Assembly: GCA_026874595.1 (NCBI GenBank)
Contig: CM049307.1
Span: forward strand, 29,672,362 to 29,736,361
Origin: Sipunculus nudus
Lineage: Eukaryota; Annelida; Sipuncula; Golfingiida; Sipunculidae
DNA: 64,000 nt
Direction of reading: 5' to 3'
Notes under the pieces: generated by a model
The model's database searches: none
Seen by the model: the letters and a program-made list of their open reading frames with translations, nothing else
What the model was told of the DNA's origin: nothing
Shown: positions 13,189 through 26,995 of the stretch, piece by piece
Layout of the letters: every line of letters starts with the position of its first letter
Numbering within the stretch: the stretch's first letter is position 1
Translations under genes and position numbers: made by a program

Positions 13189-15888
13189 GTATTATCCTCG
13201 ACTTGAGTATTGACAGTAAATTCCTGTCAGCATGTAGCAACCAGGTTTGCAGCTAGCACTTTTTGGAATCTGTGGCATAGAATTAAAACAGAATAGCACT
13301 CTAAAGTTATAAGTATATTTAAATATAAATAAATAACATCAAATCAGGAAATTCAGTAAAGGATTTCTTTTTCAAATGAGTATTTTCAGCTTCATAGCTT
13401 CATAGTTGCAGATATTTGATAGTGTAGACTGCATGGATTTGGCAGTCATAGTTAATGTATGATTATTAGGTGTATTAATATATAAATGTTATCTTGGATC
13501 TTTAATCTGTGCCATACTAGTATCTGTGAACAGAAGTTGCAGAACTTGTCTGTGATTCCAGTGACAATAAAGATTATATATTATTAAGTTGTCAAAGGAA
13601 AAAACACTTTAAATATGGCAATGATATAAAAAAATAAAAGGAGGGTATCATCAGCTTTGATATATTTAAAACACAGTGGCAGTTGATGCAGATCACTGCA
13701 ATCACAACTTGTAAATTGTCAGGACAAGTACAAAAAATTATCATTAACAGTTTTAATTAAACTAATTTTTTGGAAAAGTGCAAAAAATCAAACAAGCAAT
13801 CTTCACCTTTCAAATAAACAGTTCTTGTTTTGCATGAAACATAAAAGATGCACGAGCCCTGACCGTTCTCTGTACCGGTATGCATCTCATCTTGTCAATC
13901 TGACAGGTTCCTGCTTTGTCTTACCCTCCTGGTCAAGTTTGACTAGATCTGCTGTACTGCTTCTGCATGTTAAATTTGCATGTTTCAGTTAGATTTCTAA
14001 GTAATAATGTTATTTATGAATTGATCAGCAGTGAAGATATGTTTTAATAGTTACTTCTCGTGGCACTTCCAGGATGAGAAAAAATGCTGAAAGTTGACTG
14101 AAAACTGTGGCAATAATGTGTGGCTATGCAATTACAAATTCTAGCCTGTTTTAAAATAATCAGATTTCTAATTGGTCAGTTTAGATGAACTTGCAAAGAT
14201 TATTCAGAATTCCAGTGGGGTGGGATGAGGAAAGCACTGATGAAATACTTTGGACATAAGTAGTTGATAACTCTTGATTCATCATAAATTTATTCCTATG
14301 AATCAATTAAGCTTTTAAATGTTCAATAATTATTCCAGCATTAGTTGCTGAGAAAATCACTGAAATATAAGCCTATGATTGAATGGCTGTTTGTATCATC
14401 ATAAGGTAATAATATCAATAATCAGGCATGGGATAATTTGTATAAACTGCTCAAGGCTTTCCCCTTTCTGATAAATGTATCCACCTTTCAGATACTGTCT
14501 GATGGATACTGTTTGTTTCTATGTATGCAAAATTATTCAAAACTGAGACTTGATATTATATGCAACCTGACATTTATTTTAATTTGATAAATTTTTCTTT
14601 TCTTTTTTTTTTAAATGCAGAGTTTCCATTTCCCATGGTGCATTTCCACCTCTGTAATTTGGTCCTTCTGCTTCCAGTTGAAATTAATACCACATACAGT
14701 TAAAAATGAATTCATGTATGTTTAAAAGGTGCATGATCTCCATTTGTTATTTTTAAAATACATTCATGAAAAAGACATTTTGCATACTGGCATGCTATTT
14801 ACTCTTTCAGCTGTTGATTCAGTATTAAATCTCAGAAAAAGAACTTCATCTTAAGGAATGAAGTTTAACCACTGCTGATTTCCTTTCTGTAACCCATTTG
14901 ATGTTCATTCTTTATTTCATCTTTGATTCTATCATATTATTTCATCTTTATTAATAAAACCATTGTGTATAACCTTTATGTGAGTTTAACTTGAAGACTG
15001 GACATTGACAACATTTATTCCACAAGATTAAGATCCACTGAAAAAGTGTGTACCACATAATGGTCCAAGTCATGTTAAAACTTATAAAACTGATTTTCAG
15101 ATCATGTTCTGGTTATATATCTTCACAGATGTTGTAAAGCCTCACATGAGGCAGGGTTTATTTCAAGGATATTTTATATTTGCACAAACTTATAATCTAG
15201 CATTCCCCATCAGCATAAAATGAGGCCAACAGGGCTCACCTCTAAAGCAGTTTAAGGCCAAGGACCAGGGTTATCATAGACTGATGTCTTTTAATATTTA
15301 AGTATGAACCATAACCATTATATATGACATGAAGTAAACTTTAGATTAGGAGCTTCACAAATCCAGAATTACATGTGCACATTTGATTTACAACTGCACA
15401 CATAGGAATCAACTTGACATTAAAGTATACACTGAAACAAGGTGCCCAGTAACAGTTTCAGAATGCATCAGTGTAACAGCTTCAACAGCCACAGATACAC
15501 TATCATTGACGAGCAGTTTATCTATGGGCCAGCACAGAGAAAATCAGTCCACACCTTAGTATTAGGCTTCTTAAAAGACCAGTGGGAGCACAACCTACCA
15601 GTTTTAACTGTTGTTCTCAGTGCTTTGACCCTAAGATAAAGTGCTTTTATTCGATACATACAATAAAATAATACACATGCTGAGAAAGAATTTGATGGAG
15701 GATTATTTTGATTTTTTCATGATTTGAATTATCTTGAGACATATAAAAATGTATATTATGACGACAAAAAAAATGTACTGTATAGGGACAATAGGTTTTG
15801 TTTGAAATAAATTTTTATGATCATCTGTCATATACAATGAAGCTGATTCACATTGTTTCATGAATGCTTTACTGACTGTTATCTGCAG
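12796..15888 (+). other. gene 1 intron
   Basis: Intron bounded by GTTAGA and ATCTGCAG. AT-rich, without a recognisable exon or element. It contains a TA microsatellite at 13136-13185 and several AATAAA sequences (e.g. near 13566), so transcripts ending here are possible but not shown. Confidence 0.7.
13136..13185. repeat. (TA)n microsatellite
   Basis: About 50 bases of TA dinucleotides with one AAA interruption. Confidence 0.95.
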
Positions 15889-16093
15889 TTCCACAACCAG
15901 TTGCCAGTGCTAAACCCTTCACACCAACATCTCCCACGCCGACTACGTCAGCTAGCGTGTCCACTCAGAAGGGCAGTCCTATAACAATTCAGGCATTCCT
16001 TGGAGAGGACAGATCACCACAGGCACCACAAGGGGCTGCTGCAGCCATTTCGTTGGAGGAAGCCTCTCCTGGTTTAATTGCTCTCTTTGACAG
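15889..16093 (+). CDS. gene 1, internal coding exon (205 nt)
   Basis: Preceded by GACTGTTATCTGCAG and followed by GTTAGT. Two leading bases complete the valine codon begun by the last base of exon 10547-12795; the frame is then open to the end, which leaves two bases for the next exon. The peptide continues Pro/Thr/Ser-rich (AKPFTPTSPTPTTSASVS), then a more structured part containing ITIQAFLGED and SPGLIALFD. I recognise no domain. Read-through would stop at 16137-16139. The matching phase at both ends with neighbouring exons supports the model strongly. Confidence 0.85.
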
Positions 16094-19000
16094 GTTAGTC
16101 ACAGATGCTCCATCCTGTCACTGTTATTCTTTATACTGAAATTAATTATATTCTTACCTGACCAGTCACTGTAAGTAATCATGAGGTGACCAGGAAACAC
16201 CTTACCTCTCACTGTCAGGATCATTCCCTTTTTCTTTAATGAGAATCAGCTATTGAGATACCAGGATACCCCCTGACCTACTGCTTAAGTGATCACTGCA
16301 GTGCCCATTATATATCTGTCTAATGGTTCACAAAGCAGTGAGGTTAGCAGGAAAGGCCTAACCAGTCATTCTGAGGAGCAGTTTAGTGATCATATAACTC
16401 CTGACCAATCACTGTAATGTAACACGAGGTGATCATGTAACACCTACCAGTCATTGTAATGAGACATGAGGTGATCATGTGACACTGACCTGTCATTGTG
16501 TTGAGACATGAGGTGATCATGTAACACCTGACCTGTCATTGTATTGAGACATGAGGTGATCATGTAACCCCTGACCTGTCATTGTATTGAGATGTGAGGT
16601 GATCATGAAAAACCTGACCTGTCATTGTATTGAGACATGAGGTGATCATGTAACACCTGACCAGTCATTGTATTGAGACGTGAGGTGATCATGTAATACC
16701 TGACCTGTCATTGTATTGAGACATGAGGTGATCATGTAACACCTGACCTGTCATTGTATTGAGACGTGAGGTGATCATGTAACACCTGACCAGTCTCTAT
16801 AATGAGACACAAGGTGATAAGGTAACACCTGACCAAAAATTGTAAAGAGAAACAAGGTGAAAAGGAAACATCTGAACAGTCACTGCAAGGAGACATGAGG
16901 TGACCAGAAAACACCTGACCAGTCATTGTAACGAGACATGGATAAACAGGAAAAACCTGAACAGTCACTTGATGAGACATGCGGTGACTAGGAAAAAACT
17001 GACCAGTCACTTTAATGAAACAACAGTGACCATAAAATACCTGCCCAGTCACTGTAATGAAACAACAGGGACCAGAAAACACCTGAACAGTCACTGTAAT
17101 TAAACAATAGTAACTAGAAAACACTTGAACAGTCACTGTAATGAAACAGCAGTGACCAGAAAACACCTGACCAGTTATTGTAACGAGAAATGAGGTGACT
17201 AGGAAACACCTGACCAGTCACTGTACTGAGACATGAGATGACCAGGACACACCTGACCAGTCACTGTAATAAGACATGAGGTGATTAGGAAACACCTGAC
17301 CAGTCACTGTAATGAAACAACAGTGACCAGAAAATACCTGACCAGTTATTGTAATGAGACATGAGATGTAGGAAACACCTGTCCAGTCACTGTAATGAGA
17401 CATGAAGTGATTAGGAAACACCTGACTAGTCACTGTTATGAAATAAAAGTGACCAAAAAACACCTGACCAGTTATTGTAATGAGACAAGAGGTGACAAGG
17501 AAACACCTGACAAGTCACTGTAATGAGACATGAAGTGACCAGGACACACCTGAATCAGAATGACCTGACCAGTCACTGTAATGAGACATGAAGTGACTAG
17601 GAAACACCTGACCAGTCACTGTAATGAGACATGAGGTGACCAGGAAACACCTGACCAGTCACTGTAATTAAACAATAGTAACTAGAAAACACTTAACCAG
17701 TTACTGTAATGAAACAACAGTGACCAGAAAATACCTGACCAGTTATTGTAATAAGACTTGAGGTGACTAGGAAACTGTAATGAAACAACAGTGACCAGTC
17801 ACTGTAATGAGACATGAAGTGACTAGGAAACACCTGACCAGTCACTGTAATGAGACATGAGGTGACCAGGAAACACCTAACCAGTCACTGTAATTAAACA
17901 ATAGTAACTAGAAAACACTTGACCAGTCACTGTAATGAAATAACAGTGACCAGAAAATACCTGACCAGTTATTGTAATGAGACATGAGGTGACTAGGAAA
18001 CACCTGTCCAGTCACTGTAATGAGACATGAGATGACCAGGACACACCTGACCAGTCACTGTACTGAGACTTGTGGTGACCAGGACACACCTGAGTGACCT
18101 TACCAGTCACTATAATGAGACATGAGGTGACCAGGAAACACCTTACTGGTCACTGTAATTAAACAATAGTAACCAGAAAACACTTGACCAGTCACTGTAA
18201 TGAAACAACAGTGACCAGAAAATACCTGACCAGTTATTGTAATGAGACATGAGGTGACTAGGAAACTGTAATGAAACAACAGTGACCAGAAAACACCTGA
18301 CCAGTTATTGTTATGAGACATGAAGTGACCAGGACACACCTGAATCAGAATGACCTGACTAGTCACTGTAATGAGACATGAAGTGACTAGGAATCACATG
18401 ACAAATCACTGTAATGAGACATGAGGTGACCAGGAAACACCTGACCAGTCACTGTAATTAAACAATAGTAACTAGAAAACACTTGACCAGTCACTGAAAT
18501 GAAACAACAGTGACCAGAAAATACCTGACCAGTTATTGTAATGAGACATGAGGTGACTAGGAAACACCTGTCCAGTCAGTGTAATGAGAAATGAGGTGAC
18601 CAGGACACACCTGACCAGTCACTGTACTGAGACATGTGGTGACCAAGACACACCTGAGTGACCTTACCAGTCACTGTAATGAGACATGAGGTGATTAGGA
18701 AACACCTGACCAGTCACTGTAATCAGACGAGGTGACCAGGACACACCTGACCAGTCACTGTACTGAGACATGAAGTGACCAGGACACACCTGACCAGTCA
18801 CTGTAATGAGACATGTGGTGACTAGGAAAAAACTGACCAGTCACTTTAATGAAACAACAGTGACCATAAAATACCTGCCCAGTCACTGTAATGAAACAAC
18901 AGGGACCAGAAAACACCTGACCAGTCACTGTAATTAAACAATAGTAACTAGAAAACACTTGAACAGTCACTGTAATGAAACAACAGTGACCAGAAAACAC

Positions 19001-19320
19001 CTGACCAGTTATTGTAATGAGACATGAGGTGACTAGGAAACACCTGACCAGTCACTGTACTGAGACATGAGATGACCAGGACACACCTGACCAGTCACTG
19101 TAATAAGACATGAGATGATTAGGAAACACCTGACCAGTCACTGTTATGAAACAACAGTGACCAGAAAATACCTGACCAGTTATTGTAATGAGACATGAGG
19201 TGACTAGGAAACACCTGTCCAGTCACTGTAATGAGACATGAGGTGACCAGGACACACCTGACCAGTCACTGTACTGAGACTTGTGGTGACCAGGACACAC
19301 CTGAGTGACCTTACCAGTCA

Positions 19321-22300
19321 CTATAATGAGACATGAGGTGACCAGGAAACACCTTACCGGTCACTGTAATGAAACAACAGTGACCAGAAAACATCTGATC
19401 AGTTATTGAATTGAGACATGAGGTGAATAAGAAACACCCAACCAGTCACTGTAATGAGACATGAGGTGACCAGGAAACACCTGACCAGTTACTGTAATGA
19501 GACATGAGGTGACCAGGACACACCTGACCAGTCACTGTAATGAAACAACAGTGACCAGAAAACACCTGACCAGTCACTGTAATGAGACATGAGGTGACCA
19601 GGAAACACCTGACCAGTCACTGTAATGAAACAACAGTGACAAGAAAACACCTGACCAGTTATTGTAATGAGACATGAGGTGAATAAGAAACACCCAACCA
19701 GTCACTGTAATGAGACATGACGTGACCAGGACACACCTGACCAGTCACTGTACTGAGACATGAGATGACCAGGACACACCTGACCAGTCCCTGTAATAAG
19801 ACATGAGGTGACTAGGAAACACCTGACCAGTCACTGTAATTAAACAATAGTAACCAGAAAACACTTGACCAGTCACTGTAATAAAACAACAGTGACCAGA
19901 AAATACCTGACCAGTTATTGTAATGAGACATGAGGTGACTAGGCAACTGTAATGAAACAAAAGTGACCAGAAAACACCTGACCAGTTATTGTTATGAGAC
20001 ATGAAGTGACCAGGACACACCTGAATCAGAATGACCTGACCAGTCACTGTAATGAGACATGAGGTGACCAGGAAACACCTGACCAGTCACTGTTATTAAA
20101 CAATAGTAACTAGAAAACACTTGACCAGTCACTGTAATGAAACAACAGTGACCAGAAAATACCTGACCAGTTATTGTAATGAGACATGAGGTGACTAGGA
20201 AACACCTGTCCAGTCAGTGTAATGAGACATGAGGTGACCAGGACACACCTGAGTGACCTTACAATTCACTGTAATGAGACATGAGGTGACAAGGAAACAC
20301 CTGTCAAGTCACTGTAATGAGACATGAAGTGACCAGGACACACCTGAATCAGAATGACCTGACCAGTCACTGTAATGAGACATGAAGTGACTAGGAAACA
20401 CATGACCAGTCACTGTAATTAAACAATAGTAACTAGAAAACACTTGACCAGTCACTGCAATGAAATAACAGTGACCAGAAAATACCTGACCAGTTATTGT
20501 AATGAGACATGAGGTGACTAAAAAAACACCTGTCCAGTCAGTGTAATGAGAAATGAGGTGACCAGGACACACCTGACCAGTCACTGTACTGAGACATGTG
20601 GTGACCAGGACACACCTGAGTGACCTGACCAGTCACTGTAATGAGACATGAGGTGATTAGGAAACACCTGACCAGTCACTGTAATGAGACGAGGTGACCA
20701 GGACACACCTGACCAGTCACGGTACTGAGACATGAAGTGACCAGGACACACCTGACCAGTCACTGTAATGAGACATGAGGTGACCTGGAAACACCTGACC
20801 AGTCACTGTAATTAAACAATTGTAACTAGAAAACACTTGACCAGTCACTGTAATGAAACAACAGTGACCAGAAAACACCTGACCGGTTATTGTAATGAGA
20901 CATGAGGTGACTAGGAAACACCTTACCAGTCACTATGATGAGACATGAGGTGACCAGGACACCTGACCAGTCACTGTACTGAGACATGAGATGACCAGGA
21001 CACACCTGACCAGTCACTGTAATAAGACATGAGGTGATTAGGAAACACCTGACCAGTTACTGTAATGAAACAACAGTGACCAGAAAATACCTGACCAGTT
21101 ATTGTAATGAGACATGAGGTGACTAGGAAACACCTGTCCAGTCAGTGTAATGAGAAATGAGGTGACCAGGACACACCTGACCAGTCACTGTACTGAGACA
21201 TGTGGTGACCAGGACACACCTGAGTGACCTTACCAGTCACTGTAATGAGACATGAGGTGATTAGGAAACACCTGACCAGTCACTGTAATGAGACGAGGTG
21301 ACCAGGACCCACCTGACCAGTCACTGTACTGAGACATGAGGTGACCAGGACACACCTGACCAGTCACTGTAATAAGATATGAGGTGATTAGGAAACACCT
21401 GACTGGTCACTGTAATGAAACAACAGTGACCAGAAAACACCTGACCAGTTATTGTAATGAGACATGAGGTGACAAGGACACACCTGTCAAGTCACTGTAA
21501 TGAGACATGAAGTGACCAGGACACACCTGAATCAGAATGACCTGACCAGTCACTGTAATGAGACATGAAGTGACTAGGAAACACCTGACCAGTCACTGTA
21601 ATGAGACATGAGGTGACCAGGAAACACCTGACCAGTCACTGTAATTAAACAATAGTAACTAGAAAACACTTGACCAGTTACTGTTATGAAACAACAGTGA
21701 CCAGAAAATACCTGACCAGTTATTGTAATGAGACTTGAGGTGACTAGGAAACTAATGAAACAACAGTGACCAGTCACTGTAATGAGACATGAAGTGACTA
21801 GGAAACACCTGACCAGTCACTGTAATGAGACATGAGGTGACCAGGAAACACCTGACCAGTCACTGTAATTAAACAATAGTAACTAGAAAACACTTGATCA
21901 GTCACTGTAATGAAATAACAGTGACCAGAAAATACCTGACCAGTTATTGTAATGAGACTTGAGGTGACTAGGAAACTGTAATGACACAACAGTGACCAGA
22001 AAACACCAGACCAGTTATTGTTATGAGACATGAGGTGACAAGGAAACACCTGTCAAGTCACTGTAATGAGACATGAAGTGACCAGGACACACCTGAATCA
22101 GAATGACCTGACAAGTCACTGTAATGAGACATGAAGTGACTAGGAAACACATGATCAGTCACTGTAATGAGACATGAGGTGACCAGGAAACACCTGACAA
22201 GTCACTGTAATTAAACAATAGTAACTAAAAAAACACTTGACCAGTCACTGTAATGAAACAACAGTGACCAGAAAATACCTGACCAGTTATTGTAATGAGA

Positions 22301-23503
22301 CATGAGGTGACTAGGAAACACCTGTCCAGTCAGTGTAATGAGAAATGAGGTGACCAGGGCACACCTGACCAGTCACTGTACTGAGACATGTGGTGACCAG
22401 GACACACCTGAGTGACCTTACCAGTCACTATAATGAGACATGAGGTGATTAGGAAACACCTGACCAGTCACTGTAATGAGACATGAGATGACCTGGAAAC
22501 ACCTTACCAGTCACTGTAATTAAACAAAAGTAACTAGAAAACACTTGACCAGTCACTGTAACGAAACAACAGTAACTAGAAAACACTTGAACAGTCACTG
22601 TAATGAAACAACAGTGACCAGAAAATACCTGACCAGTTATTGTTATAAAACAACAGTGACCAGAAAACACCTGACCAGTCACTGTAATGAGACATGAGGT
22701 GACCAGGAAACACCTGACCAGTCACTGTACTGAGACTTGTGGTGACCAGGATACACCTGAGTGACCTTACCAGTCACTATAATGAGACATGAGGTGACCA
22801 GGAAACACCTTAACGGTCACTTTAATGAAACAACAGTGACCAGAAAACATCTGACCAGTTATTGAATTGAGACATGAGGTGAATAAGAAACACCCAACCA
22901 GTCACTGTAATGAGACATGAGGTGACCAGGAAACACCTGACCAGTTACTGTAATGAGACATGAGGTGACCAGGACACACCTGACCAGTCACTGTAATGAA
23001 ACAACAGTGACCAAAAAAAACCGGACCAGTCACTGTAATGAGACATGAGGTGACCAGGAAACACCTGATAAGTCACTGTAATGAAACAACAGTGACCAGA
23101 AAACACCTGACCAGTTATTGTAATGAGACATGAGGTGAATAAGAAACACCCAACCAATCACTGTAATGAGACATGACGTGACCAGGACACACCTGACCAG
23201 TCACTGTACTGAGACATGAGATGACCAGGACACACCTGACCAGTCCCTGTAATAAGACATGAGGTGGCTAGGAAACACCTGACCAGTCACTGTAATTAAA
23301 CAATAGTAACCAGAAAACACTTGACCAGTCACTGTAATGAAACAACAGTGACCAGAAAATACCTGACCAGTTATTGTAATGAGACATGAGGTGACTAGGA
23401 AACTGTAATGAAACAACAGTGACCAGAAAACACCTGACCAGTTATTGTTATGAGACATGAAGTGACCAGGACACACCTGAATCAGAATGACCTGACTAGT
23501 CAC
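19321..23503. repeat. long-range duplication in array 2 (3456-bp offset)
   Basis: The segment 19321-20047 reappears at 22777-23503 with an exact offset of 3456 bp. Shared private features include CCAGTCCCTGTAATAAGACA, AGTTATTGAATTGAGACATG and GAATCAGAATGACC, with only a few substitutions. This marks a block duplication within array 2. Confidence 0.8.
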
Positions 23504-24070
23504 TGTAATGAGACATGGATTGACTAGGAATCACATGACCAGTCACTGTAATGAGACATGAGGTGACCAAGACACACCTGAGTGACCTTACCAGTCACTG
23601 AAATGAGATATGAGGTGATTAGGAAACACTTGACCAGTCACTGTAATGAAACAACAGTGACCAGAAAATACCTGACCAGTTATTGTAATGAGACATGAGG
23701 TGACTAGGAAACACCTGTCCAGTCAGTGTAATGAGAAATGAGGTGACCAGGACACACCTGACCAGTCACTGTACTGAGACATGTGGTGACCAGGACACAC
23801 CTGAGTGACCTTACCAGTCACTGTAATGAGACATGAGGTGATTAGGAAACACCTGACCAGTCACTGTAATGAGACGAGGTGACCAGGACACACCTGACCA
23901 GTCACTGTACTGAGACATGAAGTGACCAGGACACACCTGACCAGTCACTGTAATAAGACATGCGGTGACTAGGAAAAAACTGACCAGTCACTTTAATGAA
24001 ACAACAGTGACCATAAAATACCTGCCCAGTAACTGTAATGAAACAACAGTGACCAGAAAACACCTGACCA

Positions 24071-25370
24071 GTTATTGTAATGAGACATGAGGTGACTAGG
24101 ATACACCTGACCAGTCACTGTACTGAGACATGAGATGACCAGGACACACCTGACCAGTCACTGTAATAAGACATGAGGTGATTAGGAAATACCTGACCAG
24201 TTACTGTAATGAAACAACAGTGACCAGAAAATACCTGACCAGTTATTGTAATGAGACATGAGGTGACTAGGAAACACCTGTCCAGTCACTGTAATGAGAC
24301 ATGAGGTGACCAGGACACACCTGACCAGTCACTGTACTGAGACTTGTGGTGACCAGGACACACCTGAGGGACCTTACCAGTCACTATAATGAGACATGAG
24401 GTGACCAGGAAACACCTTACCAGTCACTGTAATGAAACAACAGTGACCAGAAAACATCTGACCAGTTATTGTAATGAGACCTGAGGTGAATAAGAAACAC
24501 CCAACCAGTCACTGTAATGAGACATGAGGTGACCAGGACACACCTGACCAGTTACTGTAATGAGACATGAGGTGACCAGGACACACCTGACCAGTCACTG
24601 TAATGAAACAACAGTGACCAGAAAACACCTGACCAGTCACTGTAATGAGACATGAGGTGACTTGGAAACACCTGACCAGTCACTGTAATGAAACAACAGT
24701 GACCAGAAAACACCTGACCAGTTATTGTAATGAGACATGAGGTGACTAGGATACACCTGACCAGTCACTGTACTGAGACATGAGATGACCAGGACACACC
24801 TGACCAGTCACTGTAATAAGACATGAGGTGATTAGGAAACACCTGACCAGTTACTGTAATGAAACAACAGTGACCAGAAAATACCTGACCAGTTATTGTA
24901 ATGAGACATGAGGTGACTAGGAAACACCTGTCCAGTCACTGTAATGAGACATGAGGTGACCAGGACACACCTGACCAGTCACTGTACTGAGACTTGTGGT
25001 GACCAGGACACACCTGAGGGACCTTACCAGTCACTATAATGAGACATGAGGTGACCAGGAAACACCTTACCAGTCACTGTAATGAAACAACAGTGACCAG
25101 AAAACATCTGACCAGTTACTGTAATGAGACATGAGGTGAATAAGAAACACCCAACCAGTCACTGTAATGAGACATGAGGTGACCAGGACACACCTGACCA
25201 GTTACTGTAATGAGACATGAGGTGACCAGGACACACCTGACCAGTCACTGTAATGAAACAACAGTGACCAGAAAACACCTGACCAGTCACTGTAATGAGA
25301 CATGAGGTGACTTGGAAACACCTGACCAGTCACTGTAATGAAACAACAGTGACCAGAAAACACCTGACCA
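24071..25370. repeat. tandem 650-bp duplication in array 2
   Basis: 24071-24720 and 24721-25370 are near-identical neighbours; landmarks (GGACACACCTGAGGGACC, GAGGTGACTTGGAAACACC) repeat at exactly 650 bp. One difference is AGGAAATACC in copy 1 versus AGGAAACACC in copy 2. Confidence 0.85.
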
Positions 25371-25707
25371 GTTATTGTAATGAGACATGAGGTGAATAAG
25401 AAACACCCAACCAGTCACTGTAATGAGACATGAGGTGACCAGGACACTCCTGACCAGTCACTGTACTGAGACATGAGATGACCAGGACACACCTGACCAG
25501 TCCCTGTAAAAAGACATGAGGTGACTAGGAAACACCTGACCAGTGACTGTAATGACACAACAGTGACCAGAAAACACCTGACCAGTTATTGTAATGAGAC
25601 ATGAGAAGACTTAGAAACACCTGACCAGTTACTGTAATGAGAAATAAGGTGACCAGGACACACTTGAGTGACCTGACCAGTCACTGTAATGATGAGGTGA
25701 CTAGGAA

Positions 25708-26931
25708 CAGACAATGTTAGGAGAAGCAGTGGGACTGGGAAACATCTTATTATCACAATCAGGATCATTTATCTGCCCTTGAATGAAGGTCACTGAGGTG
25801 TCCATTAAACTGGAGCCAAGTCTCTGTGATGTTGAGAGGTTTAGTTGGGTGCATTATTATACTGTTGCCCTTGACTGTAAAGGTAAAGAGGTGCATATTA
25901 TCCAGTGAGCAATAACCTGAAGATGGCAGTGCCTACACAGGTTCATCAGCTGACCTATAACCTCTGACCTGTATCTAGACTACTGGGAGGAGCACCAGGT
26001 ATCCATGGCGATGTAGTGATGAGGCCAGGGGTGCTCACCTGCTGACATAAGAGTGATCTAACCTGGAGCAGATGTAGACCAGTATGGCAACCTCAGTAAG
26101 GCCCCAGCTACCTAGTTATATATAACACTATATCAGCTTACCACAGGGAGGTGTGCCTGGCTGCTAACATCAGCTGACTGCCAGCACTAGCAGCATCACA
26201 AACCAAGATAGCTACTTTTTTACAAACATTCCCCTTTATTGAAGCCTGTGCTATTATTTGTGATAACCTTTTGAATATTTATTCGTTTTTTTTTTTACTA
26301 ATCAGTAAAGTTGATGTTTAAAATGTTAAGGCTCCAGTTACCCAGCTAAGTTCATTTTACATGGAAGGAACATTTAATTATTAGATATACTGGTAGTAAA
26401 ACTGAATCTGTCTAGCATGGAGGGTTGATCCTTCAATAACAAGGTAGGTATTAATTGTGATGGGACAAAAATGCTCTAGTGCTGTAAAACATGACACACC
26501 TTGACAGGTTGCTGTATAAATAACTATATGTAATTGTGTGCACCCTGATGTGCACAATATTTTTCTCTAAGGTCAAACGAAGATCAAATGAGTAACGAAG
26601 TAGAGCATTTAATTTGTTTATCATAGCCATACAATTTAAGTATTGTTTACTGATCAGTATGAGAATATAGTGCTTTTGGAAACATTTTACCTGCAGCTCG
26701 TGTATAATTTGTCTGCATAATAATGGTTACAAAATATGCAAAATAATGCTTGCATTAAATAAAATAAAGCACACTTATATTCTTAGACACCTCATACCCA
26801 ATATCTTGACATTCATGCTTATTTGATGTTTACCAGTTGTTTAATCTGATGATGAACACTGTCTATGTTATTGTTGACAATGCACTGTGATAAAGTATAG
26901 TTTTTCAAGTCTGTTTTTTTTTGTGTTACAG
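25708..26931 (+). other. gene 1 intron, unique part
   Basis: Non-repetitive intron sequence between array 2 and the acceptor at 26931. No exon seen. Contains E-box type hexamers (CAGCTG, CACCTG) between 25900 and 26060, of unknown significance. Confidence 0.5.
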
Positions 26932-26970
26932 GAACTTCACAGAGAAATTTCTACAATGGCAACAGCAGAG
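26932..26970 (+). CDS. gene 1, 39-nt exon with alternative read-through end
   Basis: The acceptor is GTGTTACAG after a long T run. The first base completes the arginine codon begun in exon 15889-16093, then NFTEKFLQWQQQ is encoded. Two endings are possible. (1) Splicing at AG|GTACTT (26971) leaves two bases, matching the phase of exon 33686. (2) Reading on gives eight more residues (RYLCMLAW) and a stop at 26993-26995, with an AT-rich 3' UTR behind it. Both give a consistent frame: total visible coding length is 2649 nt for (1) and 2586 nt for (2). The donor GTACTT is weaker than usual, so I cannot decide between them or exclude both isoforms. Confidence 0.75.
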
Positions 26971-26995
26971 GTACTTGTGCATGTTGGCATGGTAA

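Larger units (their letters stand above)
16156..25707. repeat. 42/43-bp minisatellite array (array 2), intronic
   Basis: About 9.5 kb, roughly 220 units (estimated), filling nearly all of the intron between gene 1 exons 15889-16093 and 26932-26970. Two unit types alternate: one with TGAGACATGAGGTGACCAGG (43 bp) and one with TGAAACAACAGTGACCAGAA (42 bp); both share CACCTGACCAGTCACTGTAA. The junction of units is self-complementary: GTGAC, CAGG, a short A-rich loop, CCTG, a 4-base bulge and GTCAC. Units near 16200-16430 and the right end are the most decayed. Open frames inside follow the 14-residue period and are not genes. Confidence 0.95.

Noticed and set aside
1-25707. CRISPR-like arrays
   Set aside because: Units are contiguous with no unique spacers, and the DNA is clearly from an animal nucleus.
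16732-25768. Many minus-strand open frames with a GQVFSGHCCFITVT-like 14-residue period
   Set aside because: By-products of the 42-bp units; they break at every 43-bp unit and are copies of each other.
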